From: RYN-230 sp963837335
GTDB taxonomy: Bacteria; Actinomycetota; Actinomycetes; Streptosporangiales; Streptosporangiaceae
Assembly (NCBI GenBank): GCA_963837335.1
Contig: CAWINS010000021.1
Location: forward strand, 1 to 64,000
Length of the DNA: 64,000 nucleotides
Reading direction: 5' to 3'
In this document: positions 42,917 through 52,375 of the stretch, piece after piece
Position numbering within the stretch: the stretch's first letter is position 1
How the letters are laid out: each line of letters starts with the position of its first letter
Notes under the pieces: generated by a model
Database searches by the model: none
What the model saw: only the letters and a program-made list of their open reading frames with translations
What the model was told of the DNA's origin: nothing
Made by a program: the position numbers and the translations under genes

Positions 42917-43900
42917 GTGCTCATCCGCCCCACCACCGAAGCTGACCTGGACCGGATCCTCGCCTGGCCGGTCACCGAGCCGGTTGGCGTGGTCCCGGCC
43001 GACCGCTACCGCGAGGAGCTGGACCGCCACCAGTACCGGCCGGAATGGACCTGGATCGCGGAGGACGAGGGCCGCATCCTGGCCCGTGCGATCTGGTGGG
43101 GTTTCGCCGACTCCGCCTTTCCCCTGGTGCTGGACTGCGTATCGGCCGGCGCCTCCCTGCTCACCGGCAGCCCCCTGACCGCCGGCGGCTCAGTCCCCGC
43201 GCTGGCGGCCCGGCTGATCGCCGCCGGGCAGCAGGCGCTGCGCAGGCCGGATCCCTCGGTCGCGGCCGGCTACGAGATCAACCTGCCGGCCGGCTGGCGG
43301 TCCGACCCGGCCGCGGCCCGCGCGTTCGCCTGGCGGCAAGATGCGGCGGCCCGTGCCGGGCTGACCGACGAACTCGAGCGGGTCCGCTTCGAATGGACCC
43401 CGGACGCGGGTCTCCCCCGGTCCAGCGGCCGCCTGGTCTTCCGGCCCGAGCCCGACGACGACTCGTTCCTGGACGTGTTCCGCCAGATCGCGGTGGGCAG
43501 CCTGGACGTGATCACCCGGCGGGAGGTCGCCGCGCTGGGCGCCGCCCGCCAGGCCCGTGACGACATGGGTATCTACCTGGCCATGGCGGGCGAACGGGAC
43601 TGGTGGCGGCTGGCCTACACCGCTGACGGCGGCCGGCCAGGCCAGCTCGCCGGGATGATCCTGCCCAACCGCAACGCGAACGGCGCGGTGGTGGGGTACC
43701 TCGGCGTCGTGCCGGAGATGCGCGGCCGGGGCTACATCAACGACCTGGTCGCGGAGACCACCCGGTTCCACGCCGGGCGCGGCGAACCCCGTATCGGCGC
43801 CACGACCGACATCACGAACCTCCCGATGGCCGCGGCCTTCGAGCGCGCGGGCTACCGGGCCTGGGGGATCCGGTACGTGCTCTCAGAGCCGCCCGGATGA
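42917..43900 (+). CDS. GNAT-type N-acetyltransferase
   Basis: A 327-residue protein in the acetyltransferase fold: two GNAT-like halves, the second having YLGVVPEMRGRGYINDLVAE as the pyrophosphate-binding loop (V-x-P-x-x-R-G-R-G-Y) and AAFERAGYRAWGIRYVL. It transfers acetyl (from acetyl-CoA) to an amine; target unknown. GTG start at 42917. Its end overlaps the MFS start by four bases, so the two form an operon, a common pairing for drug modification plus efflux. Confidence 0.85.
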   Translation: MLIRPTTEADLDRILAWPVTEPVGVVPADRYREELDRHQYRPEWTWIAEDEGRILARAIWWGFADSAFPLVLDCVSAGASLLTGSPLTAGGSVPALAARLIAAGQQALRRPDPSVAAGYEINLPAGWRSDPAAARAFAWRQDAAARAGLTDELERVRFEWTPDAGLPRSSGRLVFRPEPDDDSFLDVFRQIAVGSLDVITRREVAALGAARQARDDMGIYLAMAGERDWWRLAYTADGGRPGQLAGMILPNRNANGAVVGYLGVVPEMRGRGYINDLVAETTRFHAGRGEPRIGATTDITNLPMAAAFERAGYRAWGIRYVLSEPPG

Positions 43901-45135
43901 CCCGGTCCCCCGCGCCCGGCGCCAGGATCCGGTACGCGGGGCTCGGCTACGCCCTGACCGTCCTGCTGACCGGGACGAACCTGGCCACCCCGCTGTACGC
44001 GGTGTACGAGCACGTGTTCGGTCTCTCGCCGCTGGATGTGACGCTGCTGGTGGCCGTGTACGCCGCCGCGGTCGTGACGGCCCTGCTGATCTGCGGCCCG
44101 CTCAGCGACACGGCCGGCTACCGCCCGGTGCTGGTGGCCGGGCTGGTGGCGGCGGCCTGCGGCTCGGCCCTGCTGGCCGCGGCGGCGGGGCCAGGCTGGC
44201 TGTTCGCGGGCCGGGCGGTGCAGGGACTGGCCGTGGGCACCTGCTCCGGGGCGCTCACCGCCGGGCTGGTGCTGACCGAACCGCGGGGGCGGCGGGCCCG
44301 CGCGTCGTTCCTGGCCGCGACGGCGACCACCGCGGCCGTCGGGTTCGGCCCGGTGCTGGCCGGGGCGCTCGCGCAGTACGCCCCCGCCCCCCGGGTGCTC
44401 AGTTACCTGGTGGAGATCGCGCTGCTGGTCCCGGCCGTGGCCGCGGCCGCCCTGCTGCCCGGCTCGCTGGGGAGGACGGGGCAGCGCTGGCAGCCCCGGT
44501 GGCCGAGCCTCCCGGCGCCGGTCCGCGCCGCGTTCCTGGCTCCGGCCGTGGTGAGCCTGCTGGCCTGGGCGGTCGCGTACGTGGTGCTGGCCCTGGTGCC
44601 CTCCTACACGGCGGCGGCACTGGGCGGCAGCAACCTGTTCGTCGACGGCGCCGCGGCCGGCTCGCTGCTGCTGGTCGCGGCACTCGCGCAGGCGCTCTGC
44701 CGGTCGTGGGACCCGGCCCGGGCCCAGGCGGCCGGGCTGGCCGGCCTGACCGGCGGCCTGCTCGGGCTCATCGCCGCGGGGCTCATCACGGCCGGGCCGG
44801 CGGCCAGCGCGGCGGTGCTGTTCGCGGCGATGGCGGTGGCGGGCTGCGGGCAGGGACTGGCGTTCATGGGCGGCCTGCGGCGGATCAACGAGATCGCCCC
44901 GGCGCAGGCCCGCGCCGGGACCGTCTCCATGTTCTATGTGGTGACCTACGCGGGCAGCGGGCTGGTCACCGTGGGCGTCGGCCTGCTCGCCACGCTGCTC
45001 GGGCTGACCGTGTCGGTCCGGTGGTTCGCGGCGGTACTCGCGGCTGCGTGCCTGCTCATGCTGGCCGTGCTGCGCACCCGGCCCGGCTGGAGCCGGGCGC
45101 CGGACCCACTTGATACCTCAAGCGTACACATGTAG
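43897..45135 (+). CDS. MFS transporter
   Basis: A 412-residue, 12-helix major facilitator: ATPLYAVYEHVFGLSPLDVT (second loop), SDTAGYRPVLVAGL (MFS motif A region), and helices such as LLAWAVAYVVLALVPSYTAA and TVSMFYVVTYAGSGLVTVGV. Proton-coupled drug efflux is the probable role given the acetyltransferase partner, but sugar or siderophore export remains possible. Its final codons overlap the inverted repeat at 45127-45152. Confidence 0.9.
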   Translation: MTRSPAPGARIRYAGLGYALTVLLTGTNLATPLYAVYEHVFGLSPLDVTLLVAVYAAAVVTALLICGPLSDTAGYRPVLVAGLVAAACGSALLAAAAGPGWLFAGRAVQGLAVGTCSGALTAGLVLTEPRGRRARASFLAATATTAAVGFGPVLAGALAQYAPAPRVLSYLVEIALLVPAVAAAALLPGSLGRTGQRWQPRWPSLPAPVRAAFLAPAVVSLLAWAVAYVVLALVPSYTAAALGGSNLFVDGAAAGSLLLVAALAQALCRSWDPARAQAAGLAGLTGGLLGLIAAGLITAGPAASAAVLFAAMAVAGCGQGLAFMGGLRRINEIAPAQARAGTVSMFYVVTYAGSGLVTVGVGLLATLLGLTVSVRWFAAVLAAACLLMLAVLRTRPGWSRAPDPLDTSSVHM

Positions 45136-45152
45136 CGTCAAGGCTACATGTG
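45127..45152. promoter_or_regulatory. Perfect inverted repeat overlapping the MFS stop (ArsR operator candidate)
   Basis: CACATGTAGC at 45127-45136 and GCTACATGTG at 45143-45152, spaced by six bases. It contains the MFS stop codon and precedes the winged-helix gene, so it could be its operator, allowing that gene its own promoter within the operon. Confidence 0.6.
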
Positions 45153-45176
45153 GAGCTAGCAGCGAAGGGACCTCCC

Positions 45177-45518
45177 GTGGCCCCGGATGACGCGTCCCCC
45201 GAGAGCCGCCTGGCTGGGGTGATCGCGGCCCTGGACCATCCCACCCGGCGGCGCATCGTGGCCACCCTGCTCGTCCGGGGCACGCATGTCAGCCAGCTGG
45301 CCCGCGACCTCGAAGTCAGCCGGCCCGTCTTGCACGTGCACCTGGCCAAACTGCAGGAGGCCGGTTTGGTCACCAGCGCCCTGCGCTTCTCCGCTGACGG
45401 GAAGTCCCTCCGCCATGTCGAGCTGCGGCCATTCGATATCCGGCTGACCCCCGAGATAATCGCCGACTCTATAGACCCTTTAATCATGCGGCCGTTCGCC
45501 CGGGAAGGAACAGGCTAA
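45177..45518 (+). CDS. ArsR-like winged-helix regulator
   Basis: A 113-residue regulator: AGVIAALDHPTRRRIVATLL, GTHVSQLARDLEVSRPVLHV, HLAKLQEAGLVTSALRFSAD. The helix-turn-helix is of the ArsR type with no metal-binding Cys. GTG 45177 is preferred since AAGGGA lies upstream; GTG 45150 lies in the inverted repeat. It overlaps the next small gene by one base. Confidence 0.8.
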   Translation: MAPDDASPESRLAGVIAALDHPTRRRIVATLLVRGTHVSQLARDLEVSRPVLHVHLAKLQEAGLVTSALRFSADGKSLRHVELRPFDIRLTPEIIADSIDPLIMRPFAREGTG

Positions 45519-45730
45519 TGCTCGGAACCCTATTCGCAAGCCCATGGCAGATCATTATCGTCCTTGGCATACCACTGGTTATCCTCGTTGTAATCGGGTT
45601 TGCGCTGGTCGTGGTCCTCCGGCTGGCCTTCAGGGGTAAGGGGATGAATACCAAGGCCGTGCACGTGGAGCTGGTCCGGATCGACGAGCGGCTGGCGTCC
45701 ATCGAGAAGCTCCTCAAAGACATTGAATAA
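45518..45730 (+). CDS. Small membrane protein with C-terminal helix
   Basis: A 70-residue protein starting on the last base of the regulator stop. One membrane segment (IIIVLGIPLVILVVIGFALV, about 12-31), then basic RLAFRGKGMNT and an amphipathic helix (ELVRIDERLASIEKLLKDIE). This shape suits a regulator or sensor partner anchored at the membrane. It is probably cotranscribed and paired with the ArsR-like protein. No family named. Confidence 0.7.
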   Translation: MLGTLFASPWQIIIVLGIPLVILVVIGFALVVVLRLAFRGKGMNTKAVHVELVRIDERLASIEKLLKDIE

Positions 45731-45962
45731 AGGCATGGGCCGTCCGGGATTGCGTTTCACCTTCGGTTCGTGCGAGGCTTGTGGCACGTAGCAGCCTGGT
45801 TAAGTCCGGACCATGTGCTCCCTCGCCGCTAGCAGCTTCTGCGTGCAAGGCGGCGAGACTTATGACCGAGCCGGCGCTCGTCCTGGCCTCCGGAGCCAGG
45901 GCGGTCACCTCAGCGCTGCCCCCGGCCCGCTGCCCCGGTGGCCGCCGGCGGGGTCGCGGGCG

Positions 45963-46562
45963 ATGAGCGCCCATGCCCCCGGGCTGATGGGCCCGATCCG
46001 GCGGATAGCCCGGCTGCTGGCCGGCCGGAACCCGCTCCGGCGGCCTCACGACAGGATCGAGGCTGCTATTGCCGGGGTGCTCACCGTAGCGTTTCTCGCG
46101 GCCCTGGCGTGGGCGTCATTCCTGGGCGACCGCCTTTATCAGTCGCAGCTCGCGGACGCCGAGCAACTGCGTCCGGCGACGGCCATCCTGACTCAAAACG
46201 GGCCGCGGCCAGATATCCGGCTGGTGCCGGCCGGGCAGGTTCTGGCTCACTGGCCCGGCCCGGACGGACGCGGGAAATCCGGGGCGCTCGAAGCCGTGAC
46301 TGCGCCCAGCATCTCCGGCGCGCTAGCCGGCACACGGGTACGAGTCTGGCTGAATCGCCGGGGCCAGCCCGTTGCGCCGCCACCTGGCCGGGCTTTCATG
46401 ATGGTGGGTGCAGTGCTGATGGCGCTCGCGGGGGCCGCGGGCATCGCTGCGGGCTTGCTCATCGCGTACTGGCTGTGCCGCCTGGTACTCGACCGGCGGC
46501 GCCTGGCCGCGTGGGAGTCCGCGTGGGCCCTGACCGGCCCGCGGTGGACCAGCCGGCGCTGA
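45963..46562 (+). CDS. Rv1733c-like two-helix membrane protein
   Basis: A 199-residue protein: RRPHDRIEAAIAGVLTVAFL at the N-terminus with the first helix, an extracytoplasmic middle (PATAILTQNGPRPDIRLVPA, GTRVRVWLNRRGQPVAPPPG), and a second helix (LMALAGAAGIAAGLLIAYWL) with basic RRRLAAWESAWALTGPRW. This fits the Rv1733c family of dormancy-linked mycobacterial proteins. Function unknown. ATG 45963. A 34-codon frame starting at 45859 overlaps it by four bases (ATGA), possibly a short coupled leader, weak. Confidence 0.75.
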   Translation: MSAHAPGLMGPIRRIARLLAGRNPLRRPHDRIEAAIAGVLTVAFLAALAWASFLGDRLYQSQLADAEQLRPATAILTQNGPRPDIRLVPAGQVLAHWPGPDGRGKSGALEAVTAPSISGALAGTRVRVWLNRRGQPVAPPPGRAFMMVGAVLMALAGAAGIAAGLLIAYWLCRLVLDRRRLAAWESAWALTGPRWTSRR

Positions 46563-47051
46563 ACGGCCCAGCGCCACAATTATTCAGCCAGCGTTATTTA
46601 GACAGCGCCGCAGGGAAATCCATGCTAATTGGCTCAGATTTCTCATTTCGGCAGGAAAGCGCGTAGTATAGGAAACGTTGCCCCGGACCCCGGCAGCTGC
46701 GGCCGCGAATTACGCGTGACGCCGAAGGGCCCGGAATTTTTTGGGCATGAAACGGTGCAGCTAAGACGCTGCTCCCAGAGGACGGTGTGAGACCCGGGGG
46801 AATTATCCCCTACTGCGATCTCCAGCATGGCCGGCCACCGCGTACGTGACCCAGTCACGGTCACGACGGAACCGGCTGTGACCATCATCGCCTCGGCAGG
46901 CCTCGGGCCCTGCGCGCCAGCCGCGTGAAGTCCGGCCCAAGGGCACCGCCCTCCTTTTCACCTACCTCACCGCTGACAGCAGGCGCGATGGCACCGGGCT
47001 GACAGCAAGCCCGGGCCGCCCTGGCCGCATCACGTACACACGGAGCATCAC
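46563..47051. other. Non-coding stretch of about 490 bases
   Basis: Locally AT-rich patches (46580-46680 and 46730-46745) in a GC-rich setting. A minus-strand frame of 81 codons (46643-46888) is open, but its composition is not protein-like and I do not call it. No RNA gene, repeat or clear promoter was identified. Confidence 0.4.
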
Positions 47052-47624
47052 ATGATCATCATCCTGGGGCTCGTTATCCTGCTCGCCGCGGTGATCGTCG
47101 GCCTGGCCGGCATCTTCGCCAACAGCGGCAGCGCGCATGCCCTCACCCACGACTTCGCCGTATTCGGCTACCACGTGACCGGCTCGACCGGGACGCTGTT
47201 CCTCTATGGCATCGTCCTCGGGGCGATCGGCGTCCTCGGGCTGGGCCTGCTGCTGGCCGGCGCCCGGCGCACCTCCCGGCGCGGCCGCGCGGCCCGGCGG
47301 GGGCTCAAGCAGTCCCGTCGCGAGACCGCCTCGGCCAGCCAGGCACGCGACGCCCTGATCGACGAGCGCGACACGGCCCGCGCGCACGCGGCGAGCCAGC
47401 CCGGCGACGGCACGGACCGGCCCGCCGACGGCACCAACGAGCCCGTCCGCAGCAGGCCGGGCAGCCACGACCAATCCCTCCCCGGAGACACCCGCTGGCG
47501 CAGGCTGTCGCACCTGGTCAGGCCCCGCGCGGCCAGCGACGCGCCACCCGCCGGCTCTTCCTCCCCGGACGCCGCTGATTCGCCTCCGGCAGCGGAATCG
47601 CCGGTGACCAGCAACCGGCCATGA
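47052..47624 (+). CDS. Small membrane protein with long disordered tail
   Basis: A 190-residue protein with two helices (IIILGLVILLAAVIVGLAGI and LFLYGIVLGAIGVLGLGLLL) and, from about residue 73, a basic region (ARRTSRRGRAARRGLKQSRR) followed by a Ser/Asp/Pro-rich tail with no fold. Likely cytoplasmic tail facing nucleic acid or other acidic partners. No family recognised. Confidence 0.6.
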   Translation: MIIILGLVILLAAVIVGLAGIFANSGSAHALTHDFAVFGYHVTGSTGTLFLYGIVLGAIGVLGLGLLLAGARRTSRRGRAARRGLKQSRRETASASQARDALIDERDTARAHAASQPGDGTDRPADGTNEPVRSRPGSHDQSLPGDTRWRRLSHLVRPRAASDAPPAGSSSPDAADSPPAAESPVTSNRP

Positions 47625-47737
47625 GCACGTCACGGCGGGCCGCCTGCCCCTTCAGCAAGTAGCTGAAGGCAGGGTCAGGCTCGCCGCCCGCCCGGCCCGG
47701 CACTCAAACAGGCGCCGCAACACTCAAAGGAGTCATC

Positions 47738-47812
47738 ATGTTTACCGGATTCGGAACGATTATTCTCATCGCCGTCATTGTGCTTGTCGTGCTGTTCTTG
47801 CGAAGGCACTGA
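47738..47812 (+). CDS. 24-residue single-helix micro-protein
   Basis: Start MFTGFGT, then the membrane helix IILIAVIVLVVLFL, ending RRH. AAAGGAG lies seven bases ahead of the ATG at 47738. Length, one hydrophobic helix and a basic end resemble bacterial single-span micro-proteins that bind larger membrane partners. Codon use is like the neighbours, and it lies in a run of small membrane genes. Confidence 0.55.
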   Translation: MFTGFGTIILIAVIVLVVLFLRRH

Positions 47813-48066
47813 ATCCGCTGATAACCGGAACCGCCAGCGGCTGAGCCGCGGCCGGCGATCTTGACCGTGTTATGTTGGCAGCTACCGCTCCAGACCCCGG
47901 TGGCCGATGGCGTTCGCGGAACGCGCTGCTGAGGTGGCTGGAGCTTCTTTGTCGCCACGGCGGTCTCGCCGCGTCCCCGGTCATCATGAGGCCACTCGCG
48001 AGCTGCCGGCCTGGCCGGGCGACACTGCCCCTGCTGCGCGGTCCGTTCCAGGAAAGGAAACGCGCA

Positions 48067-48186
48067 ATGCGAATTCTCGGTTACGCCACGGCAATCAGCC
48101 TGGCCATCGGCGGCGTGGCCCTCACCGCGATCGCGGTAAAGGCGCTCCCGGATGTACGGCGGTACCGGAAGATGCGGAGCATCTGA
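48067..48186 (+). CDS. DUF6893-like 39-residue micro-protein
   Basis: MRILGYATAISLAIGGVALT then AIAVKALPDVRRYRKMRSI. One membrane helix followed by the LPDxRRY-x-RMR ending of the DUF6893 group seen in actinomycetes; function unknown. The AAAGGAAA site lies upstream and ATG is at 48067. Confidence 0.65.
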   Translation: MRILGYATAISLAIGGVALTAIAVKALPDVRRYRKMRSI

Positions 48187-48247
48187 GGTGGCCTGACCCG
48201 CCACGCGGACCTGGTCCGGGCCGATAGCGGCCAGGATCGGGCCCGGC

Positions 48248-48925
48248 TCAGGCTGGCGCGAAACGGAGCCTCAGTCCGAGCCGCCGCAGCACCGAGAGGA
48301 ACCACAGCGTGGACACGCCGGTTCCGGTGACGACCAGCACGATGGTCGCCACGGTGGAGATCAGCAGGAACACGCTGGCCGGCTCGGCGAACATCAGGAC
48401 CGCCAGCGCCGCCGTGAGGAGCAGGAAGATGCCCGCCCACAGCCAGGTCGCCCCCTGGAAGAAGCGGTGCAGGCCCGGGTAGTGAGTAGCGGGCTGGCGC
48501 AGCGCGACCACTTCAGCCGCCAGCCGGGCCACGAGCGGGTTCGGGCCGGCCGCCGTGCGCGCGAACACGACGCACATGCACAAGTTGGCCAGCGGGAACT
48601 GCAGCAGGAACAGCCACAGTTCGCCGGTGGCGAGCACCACCACGGTCTGCAGCGTGAGCACCACCGCGGAGATCGTCAGCAGGCTCGGCACCGACCCGGT
48701 CACCACCTTCCGGATGACCGCGGTGAGCCAGATGGCCACCAGCCCGGCGACCAGGCCCGCGTCACGCCCACCCAGCCAGGCGGCCACGGCATAGGCCGCG
48801 ACCGGCAGGCCCACCGACTCCCCCAGGCTCCAGCCCGCGGTGAGGAACAGCCGCAGCGGCCTGGGAACCTCCAGGTTCCCGCCCACGCTGGCAGGCGGCC
48901 GTGCCCTTACGTTGGCTGCGGTCAT
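48248..48925 (-). CDS. Multi-pass membrane protein, VC0807-like
   Basis: A 225-residue protein with about five to six helices (LRLFLTAGWSLGESVGLPVA, AGLVAGLVAIWLTAVIRKVV, VVLTLQTVVVLATGELWLFL, LLLTAALAVLMFAEPASVF). The RKVVTGSVPSLLTIS and QFPLANLCMCVVFART blocks resemble the VC0807-type group. No catalytic motif. The ATG at 48925 is chosen because the longer frame has no membrane signature. Confidence 0.65.
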   Translation of the reverse strand: MTAANVRARPPASVGGNLEVPRPLRLFLTAGWSLGESVGLPVAAYAVAAWLGGRDAGLVAGLVAIWLTAVIRKVVTGSVPSLLTISAVVLTLQTVVVLATGELWLFLLQFPLANLCMCVVFARTAAGPNPLVARLAAEVVALRQPATHYPGLHRFFQGATWLWAGIFLLLTAALAVLMFAEPASVFLLISTVATIVLVVTGTGVSTLWFLSVLRRLGLRLRFAPA

Positions 48926-49066
48926 CGCCCCCGCCTCGCAGAGATAAGAACGCAGCGAGGCGGTCTCGGGACTGGCGTATGGTCTAGACCCGACCGGGAA
49001 CTCGTTCAGGCTGCCTGAGCAAGCACTCACCCGAGCATACGCGCCCTGCATCCGGGCAGCTCCGGG

Positions 49067-50461
49067 CTAGGCGGCGCGGGCCCGGACTCCGGCCAGGGCC
49101 TCGCGGGCCTGCGCGGTGATCCGCTCACCGTCCAGGGTGACCAGGGCCCCGCCGCGTTTGAGGATCTGGCCGTCGGCCAGCACGGTGTCCACGTTGCCGG
49201 GCTGGGCCGCGGTGACCAGCAACCCGGCGGGGTTGGTCAGCACGCCCAGGTTCGGGTGCCCGGTGGCGACCAGGATGATGTCGGCCCGCTTGCCCGGGGT
49301 GAGCGACCCGGTCACCTCGTCCAGGCCCAGCGACCGGGCCCCCTCGATGGTGCCGAGCGCCAGCGCCTGCCGGGCGGTGCACGCGAACTCCTGATGGGCC
49401 GTGGCGTTGATCAGGCCCTGGGTCAGTTTCATGATCGCGAACATGTCGGCGTTGCCGGTCAGCGCGGTGGTGTCCACCGACAGGCCGACGCGGATCCCGG
49501 CCGCGAGCAGTTCAGCCGTCTGCGGGAGCCCGTAGCCGATCAGCAGCTCACTGAACGGCGACAGGCTCACGGCACAGCCCGCCTCCGCGAGCTGGGCGAT
49601 TTCCGCCGCGGTGGCGCTGTTGGCGTGCACCACCTGCAGGTCCGGCCCGAGCAGGCCCGCGCCGGCCAGCGCGGCGATCTGCCCGGCCGCGGCCGGCGGC
49701 CCGGAGGCGTGCACGGTGATGGGCAGGCCGAGCTCCCGGGCGGCGTCCATCTCCCGCTGATAGACCCCGGGCGGCACCCGCATGGCCGGGTTGCTGCCCC
49801 CCAGACCCCGGCAGGCCATGCCGAGGGTGAGCAGCCCCGCCCGGCCCGGGGCGCTCTGCCCGCTCCAGGAGTCCCAGTCCCGGTGCAGCGCGCGCAGCCC
49901 GCCGGTGTCCATGGCCTGGTCGTTGGGGTGCCCAGCCGAATAACCGTAGGAGTAACGGGCCCGCAGCCCGGCTTCACTCAGCGCGCGCAGCTCAGCCTCG
50001 GCGTAGGCGGGCCCGCGGACGTTGTGCGACCAGTCGTGCACCGTGGTGATGCCGGAGTTGACCGCCTCGGCGCAGGCCAGCAGGGTGCCGTGATAGTTGT
50101 CCTGGGCGGTGAAAGCCTGCCCGAGCCCGAGCGACACCGGGAAGTAGCCGGCCTGGCCGGACCCCGGCATGCCGCCGGACATGGCGCGCAGCAGCGTGTT
50201 CCACAGATGCCAGTGGGTTTCGACCAGGCCGGGGGCCACGATCATCCCCCGGGCGTCCAGCTCCCGGGCCTGCGGTGTGCCCAGGGCGGCCGCGTCCAGG
50301 CCGGCACCGACCGCGGCGATGCGCCCGCCGGTGACCAGGACGTCGCCGCCGGGAATGTCCCCCAGCCCCGGATCCATGGTCACCACATGACCGGACCGGA
50401 TGATGAGATCCTCGCTCACCGTTCTTCTTGCGGCGTCCGCGGGCACCTGATGGGCAGACAT
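49067..50461 (-). CDS. Amidohydrolase (Trz/Atz or guanine/cytosine-deaminase-like)
   Basis: A 464-residue metal-dependent hydrolase: DLIIRSGHVVTMDPG and the beta-sandwich start, VETHWHLWN holding the first His-x-His metal pair, ITVHASGPPAAAGQIAALAG with the third His, QVVHANSATAAEIAQLAEAG with the fourth, and SVDTTALTGNADMFAIMKLT with the Asp ligand. It deaminates or dechlorinates a heterocycle or hydrolyses an amide; the pattern is closest to the Trz/Atz subgroup. Start ATG 50461. It is divergent from the S9 peptidase with a 54-base gap. Confidence 0.85.
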   Translation of the reverse strand: MSAHQVPADAARRTVSEDLIIRSGHVVTMDPGLGDIPGGDVLVTGGRIAAVGAGLDAAALGTPQARELDARGMIVAPGLVETHWHLWNTLLRAMSGGMPGSGQAGYFPVSLGLGQAFTAQDNYHGTLLACAEAVNSGITTVHDWSHNVRGPAYAEAELRALSEAGLRARYSYGYSAGHPNDQAMDTGGLRALHRDWDSWSGQSAPGRAGLLTLGMACRGLGGSNPAMRVPPGVYQREMDAARELGLPITVHASGPPAAAGQIAALAGAGLLGPDLQVVHANSATAAEIAQLAEAGCAVSLSPFSELLIGYGLPQTAELLAAGIRVGLSVDTTALTGNADMFAIMKLTQGLINATAHQEFACTARQALALGTIEGARSLGLDEVTGSLTPGKRADIILVATGHPNLGVLTNPAGLLVTAAQPGNVDTVLADGQILKRGGALVTLDGERITAQAREALAGVRARAA

Positions 50462-50515
50462 CTCAGCACGCCGCGATGGTACTGCGTACTGGGCCGCACA
50501 TGGTAGGCATGGCCC

Positions 50516-52375
50516 ATGGCAGAACTTATCCCCCGGCGGGTTCTGTTCGGGAACCCGGAACGCATCAGCCCGCACCTGTCCCCCGACGGAACCCGGCTGG
50601 CCTGGATCGCCCCGCACGAGGGGGTGCTGAACGTCTGGGTCGCCCCGATCGGGACGAACGGGGTGGACTGGTCCGCGGCGCGGGTGGTCACCGACGACAC
50701 TGACCGGGGCATCCGCATGTTCGCCTGGGCGCACGACGCCCAGCACCTGCTGTACCTGCAGGACACCGGCGGGGACGAGAACTGGCGGCTGCACGATGTC
50801 AACTTGGAGACAATGCAGCGGCGTGACCTGACGCCCTACGACAACGTGCAGACCCAGCTGATCGCCGGGGACAAGAAGTTCCCGACCGAGATCCTGATCG
50901 GGCTGAACCGCGACAACCCGCAGCTGCACGACGTCTTCCGGCTCAACCTGACCACCGGCGAGCTGGTCAAGGAGGTCGAGAACCCCGGGTTCGTGGACTG
51001 GGTCGCCGACAGCGAGCTGGTGGTCCGGGCCGGGATCGCCCCGCAGCCCGACGGCGGCATGGTCGTCATGGTCCGCGGGTCCGCGGCCGAGGACTGGCGG
51101 CCGCTGCTGACCATCTCGGCCGAGGACGCGCTGACCAGCGGGCCGGTCGCGTTCAGCGAGGACGGCCAGTCACTGCTGGCCGTCAGCTCGGTGGGAGCGG
51201 ACACAGGACGGCTGGTCCGCCTCGGCCTGGCCACGGGCGCGGAGCAGGTGCTGGCCGGCGATCCGGAGGCCGACGTGGCCGGGATCCGGCTGCACCCCGA
51301 TACCCGCGAACCGCAGGTGGTCACGTTCCTCAAGGACCGGATGGAATACCGGGTGCTGGACCCGGCGCTCGAGCCTGACCTGGCCGCGATCCGCGCGCTG
51401 CATCCCGGCGACCCCTCGTTCAGCGACCACGATGACGCGGACGAGACGTGGCTGGTGGCGTTCAACACCGACGCCGGCCCGGTCTCCTACTACAGCTACG
51501 ACCGGCGCACCCGCACCGGCGAGTTCCTGTTCGAGAGCCGCCCGGAGCTGGCCCGCTACGAGCTGGCGCCGATGGAGCCGTTCTCGTTCACCGCCCGCGA
51601 CGGCCTGACCATCCACGGGTATGCCACGTTCCCGCCCGGCGCCGACCGGCGGAACCTGCCGATGGTGCTGAACGTGCACGGCGGCCCGTGGGCCCGCGAC
51701 GCGTGGGGGTTCGACCCGGAGGCACAGTGGCTGGCCAACCGCGGCTACCTGTGCGTGCAGGTCAACTTCCGCGGCTCGACCGGGTACGGCAAGGCGTTCG
51801 TGAACGCCGGGGACCGCGAGTGGGGCGCGCGCATGCAGGACGACCTGTCCGACGCGGTCGCCTACGTGACCGGCCAGGCCCGTGGTGGCCAGGACTGGGC
51901 TGATCCGGGCCGGGTGGCCATCTACGGCGGTTCCTACGGCGGGTACGCGGCACTGGCCGGCGCGGCGTTCACGCCGGAACTGTTCCGCTGCGCGGTGGAC
52001 ATCGTCGGCCCGTCCAATCTGAAGACGCTGATCGAGACCATTCCGCCGTACTGGGCCCCGATGATCGCTCAATTCCACAACCGGGTCGGGGACCCGGACA
52101 AAGACGCCGATTTCCTCTGGTCGCGCTCCCCCCTGTCACGGGCGGCCGACATCGCGATCCCGCTGCTCATCGCGCAGGGCGCCAACGACCCGCGGGTCAA
52201 GCAGGCCGAATCAGAGCAAATCGTGGCGGCCCTGGAGAACGCGGGAATCGATCACGAGTACCTGCTGTTTCCTGACGAGGGTCACGGGTTCGCCAAGCCG
52301 GAGAACCGGCTGCGGTTCTACGCCGCGGCCGAGCGGTTCCTGGCGCACCATCTCGGCGGCCGGGCTGAGGCATAG
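50516..52375 (+). CDS. S9 (prolyl oligopeptidase-fold) serine peptidase
   Basis: A 619-residue acylaminoacyl-peptidase/dipeptidyl-peptidase-like enzyme. Residues 1-350 are a WD40/beta-propeller (RISPHLSPDGTRLAWIAPHE, AHDAQHLLYLQDTGGDENWR), then an alpha/beta hydrolase: FRGSTGYGKAFVN, nucleophile Ser in GGSYGGYAA near 475, Asp in AQGANDPRVKQAES, His in PDEGHGFAKPENR. Cytoplasmic by absence of a signal peptide. It trims peptides, perhaps small cyclic or N-blocked ones. Confidence 0.9.
   Translation: MAELIPRRVLFGNPERISPHLSPDGTRLAWIAPHEGVLNVWVAPIGTNGVDWSAARVVTDDTDRGIRMFAWAHDAQHLLYLQDTGGDENWRLHDVNLETMQRRDLTPYDNVQTQLIAGDKKFPTEILIGLNRDNPQLHDVFRLNLTTGELVKEVENPGFVDWVADSELVVRAGIAPQPDGGMVVMVRGSAAEDWRPLLTISAEDALTSGPVAFSEDGQSLLAVSSVGADTGRLVRLGLATGAEQVLAGDPEADVAGIRLHPDTREPQVVTFLKDRMEYRVLDPALEPDLAAIRALHPGDPSFSDHDDADETWLVAFNTDAGPVSYYSYDRRTRTGEFLFESRPELARYELAPMEPFSFTARDGLTIHGYATFPPGADRRNLPMVLNVHGGPWARDAWGFDPEAQWLANRGYLCVQVNFRGSTGYGKAFVNAGDREWGARMQDDLSDAVAYVTGQARGGQDWADPGRVAIYGGSYGGYAALAGAAFTPELFRCAVDIVGPSNLKTLIETIPPYWAPMIAQFHNRVGDPDKDADFLWSRSPLSRAADIAIPLLIAQGANDPRVKQAESEQIVAALENAGIDHEYLLFPDEGHGFAKPENRLRFYAAAERFLAHHLGGRAEA

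Noticed and set aside
46643..46888. 81-codon minus-strand protein
   Set aside because: Composition is unlike the neighbours, there is no ribosome site, and no fold or family is suggested.
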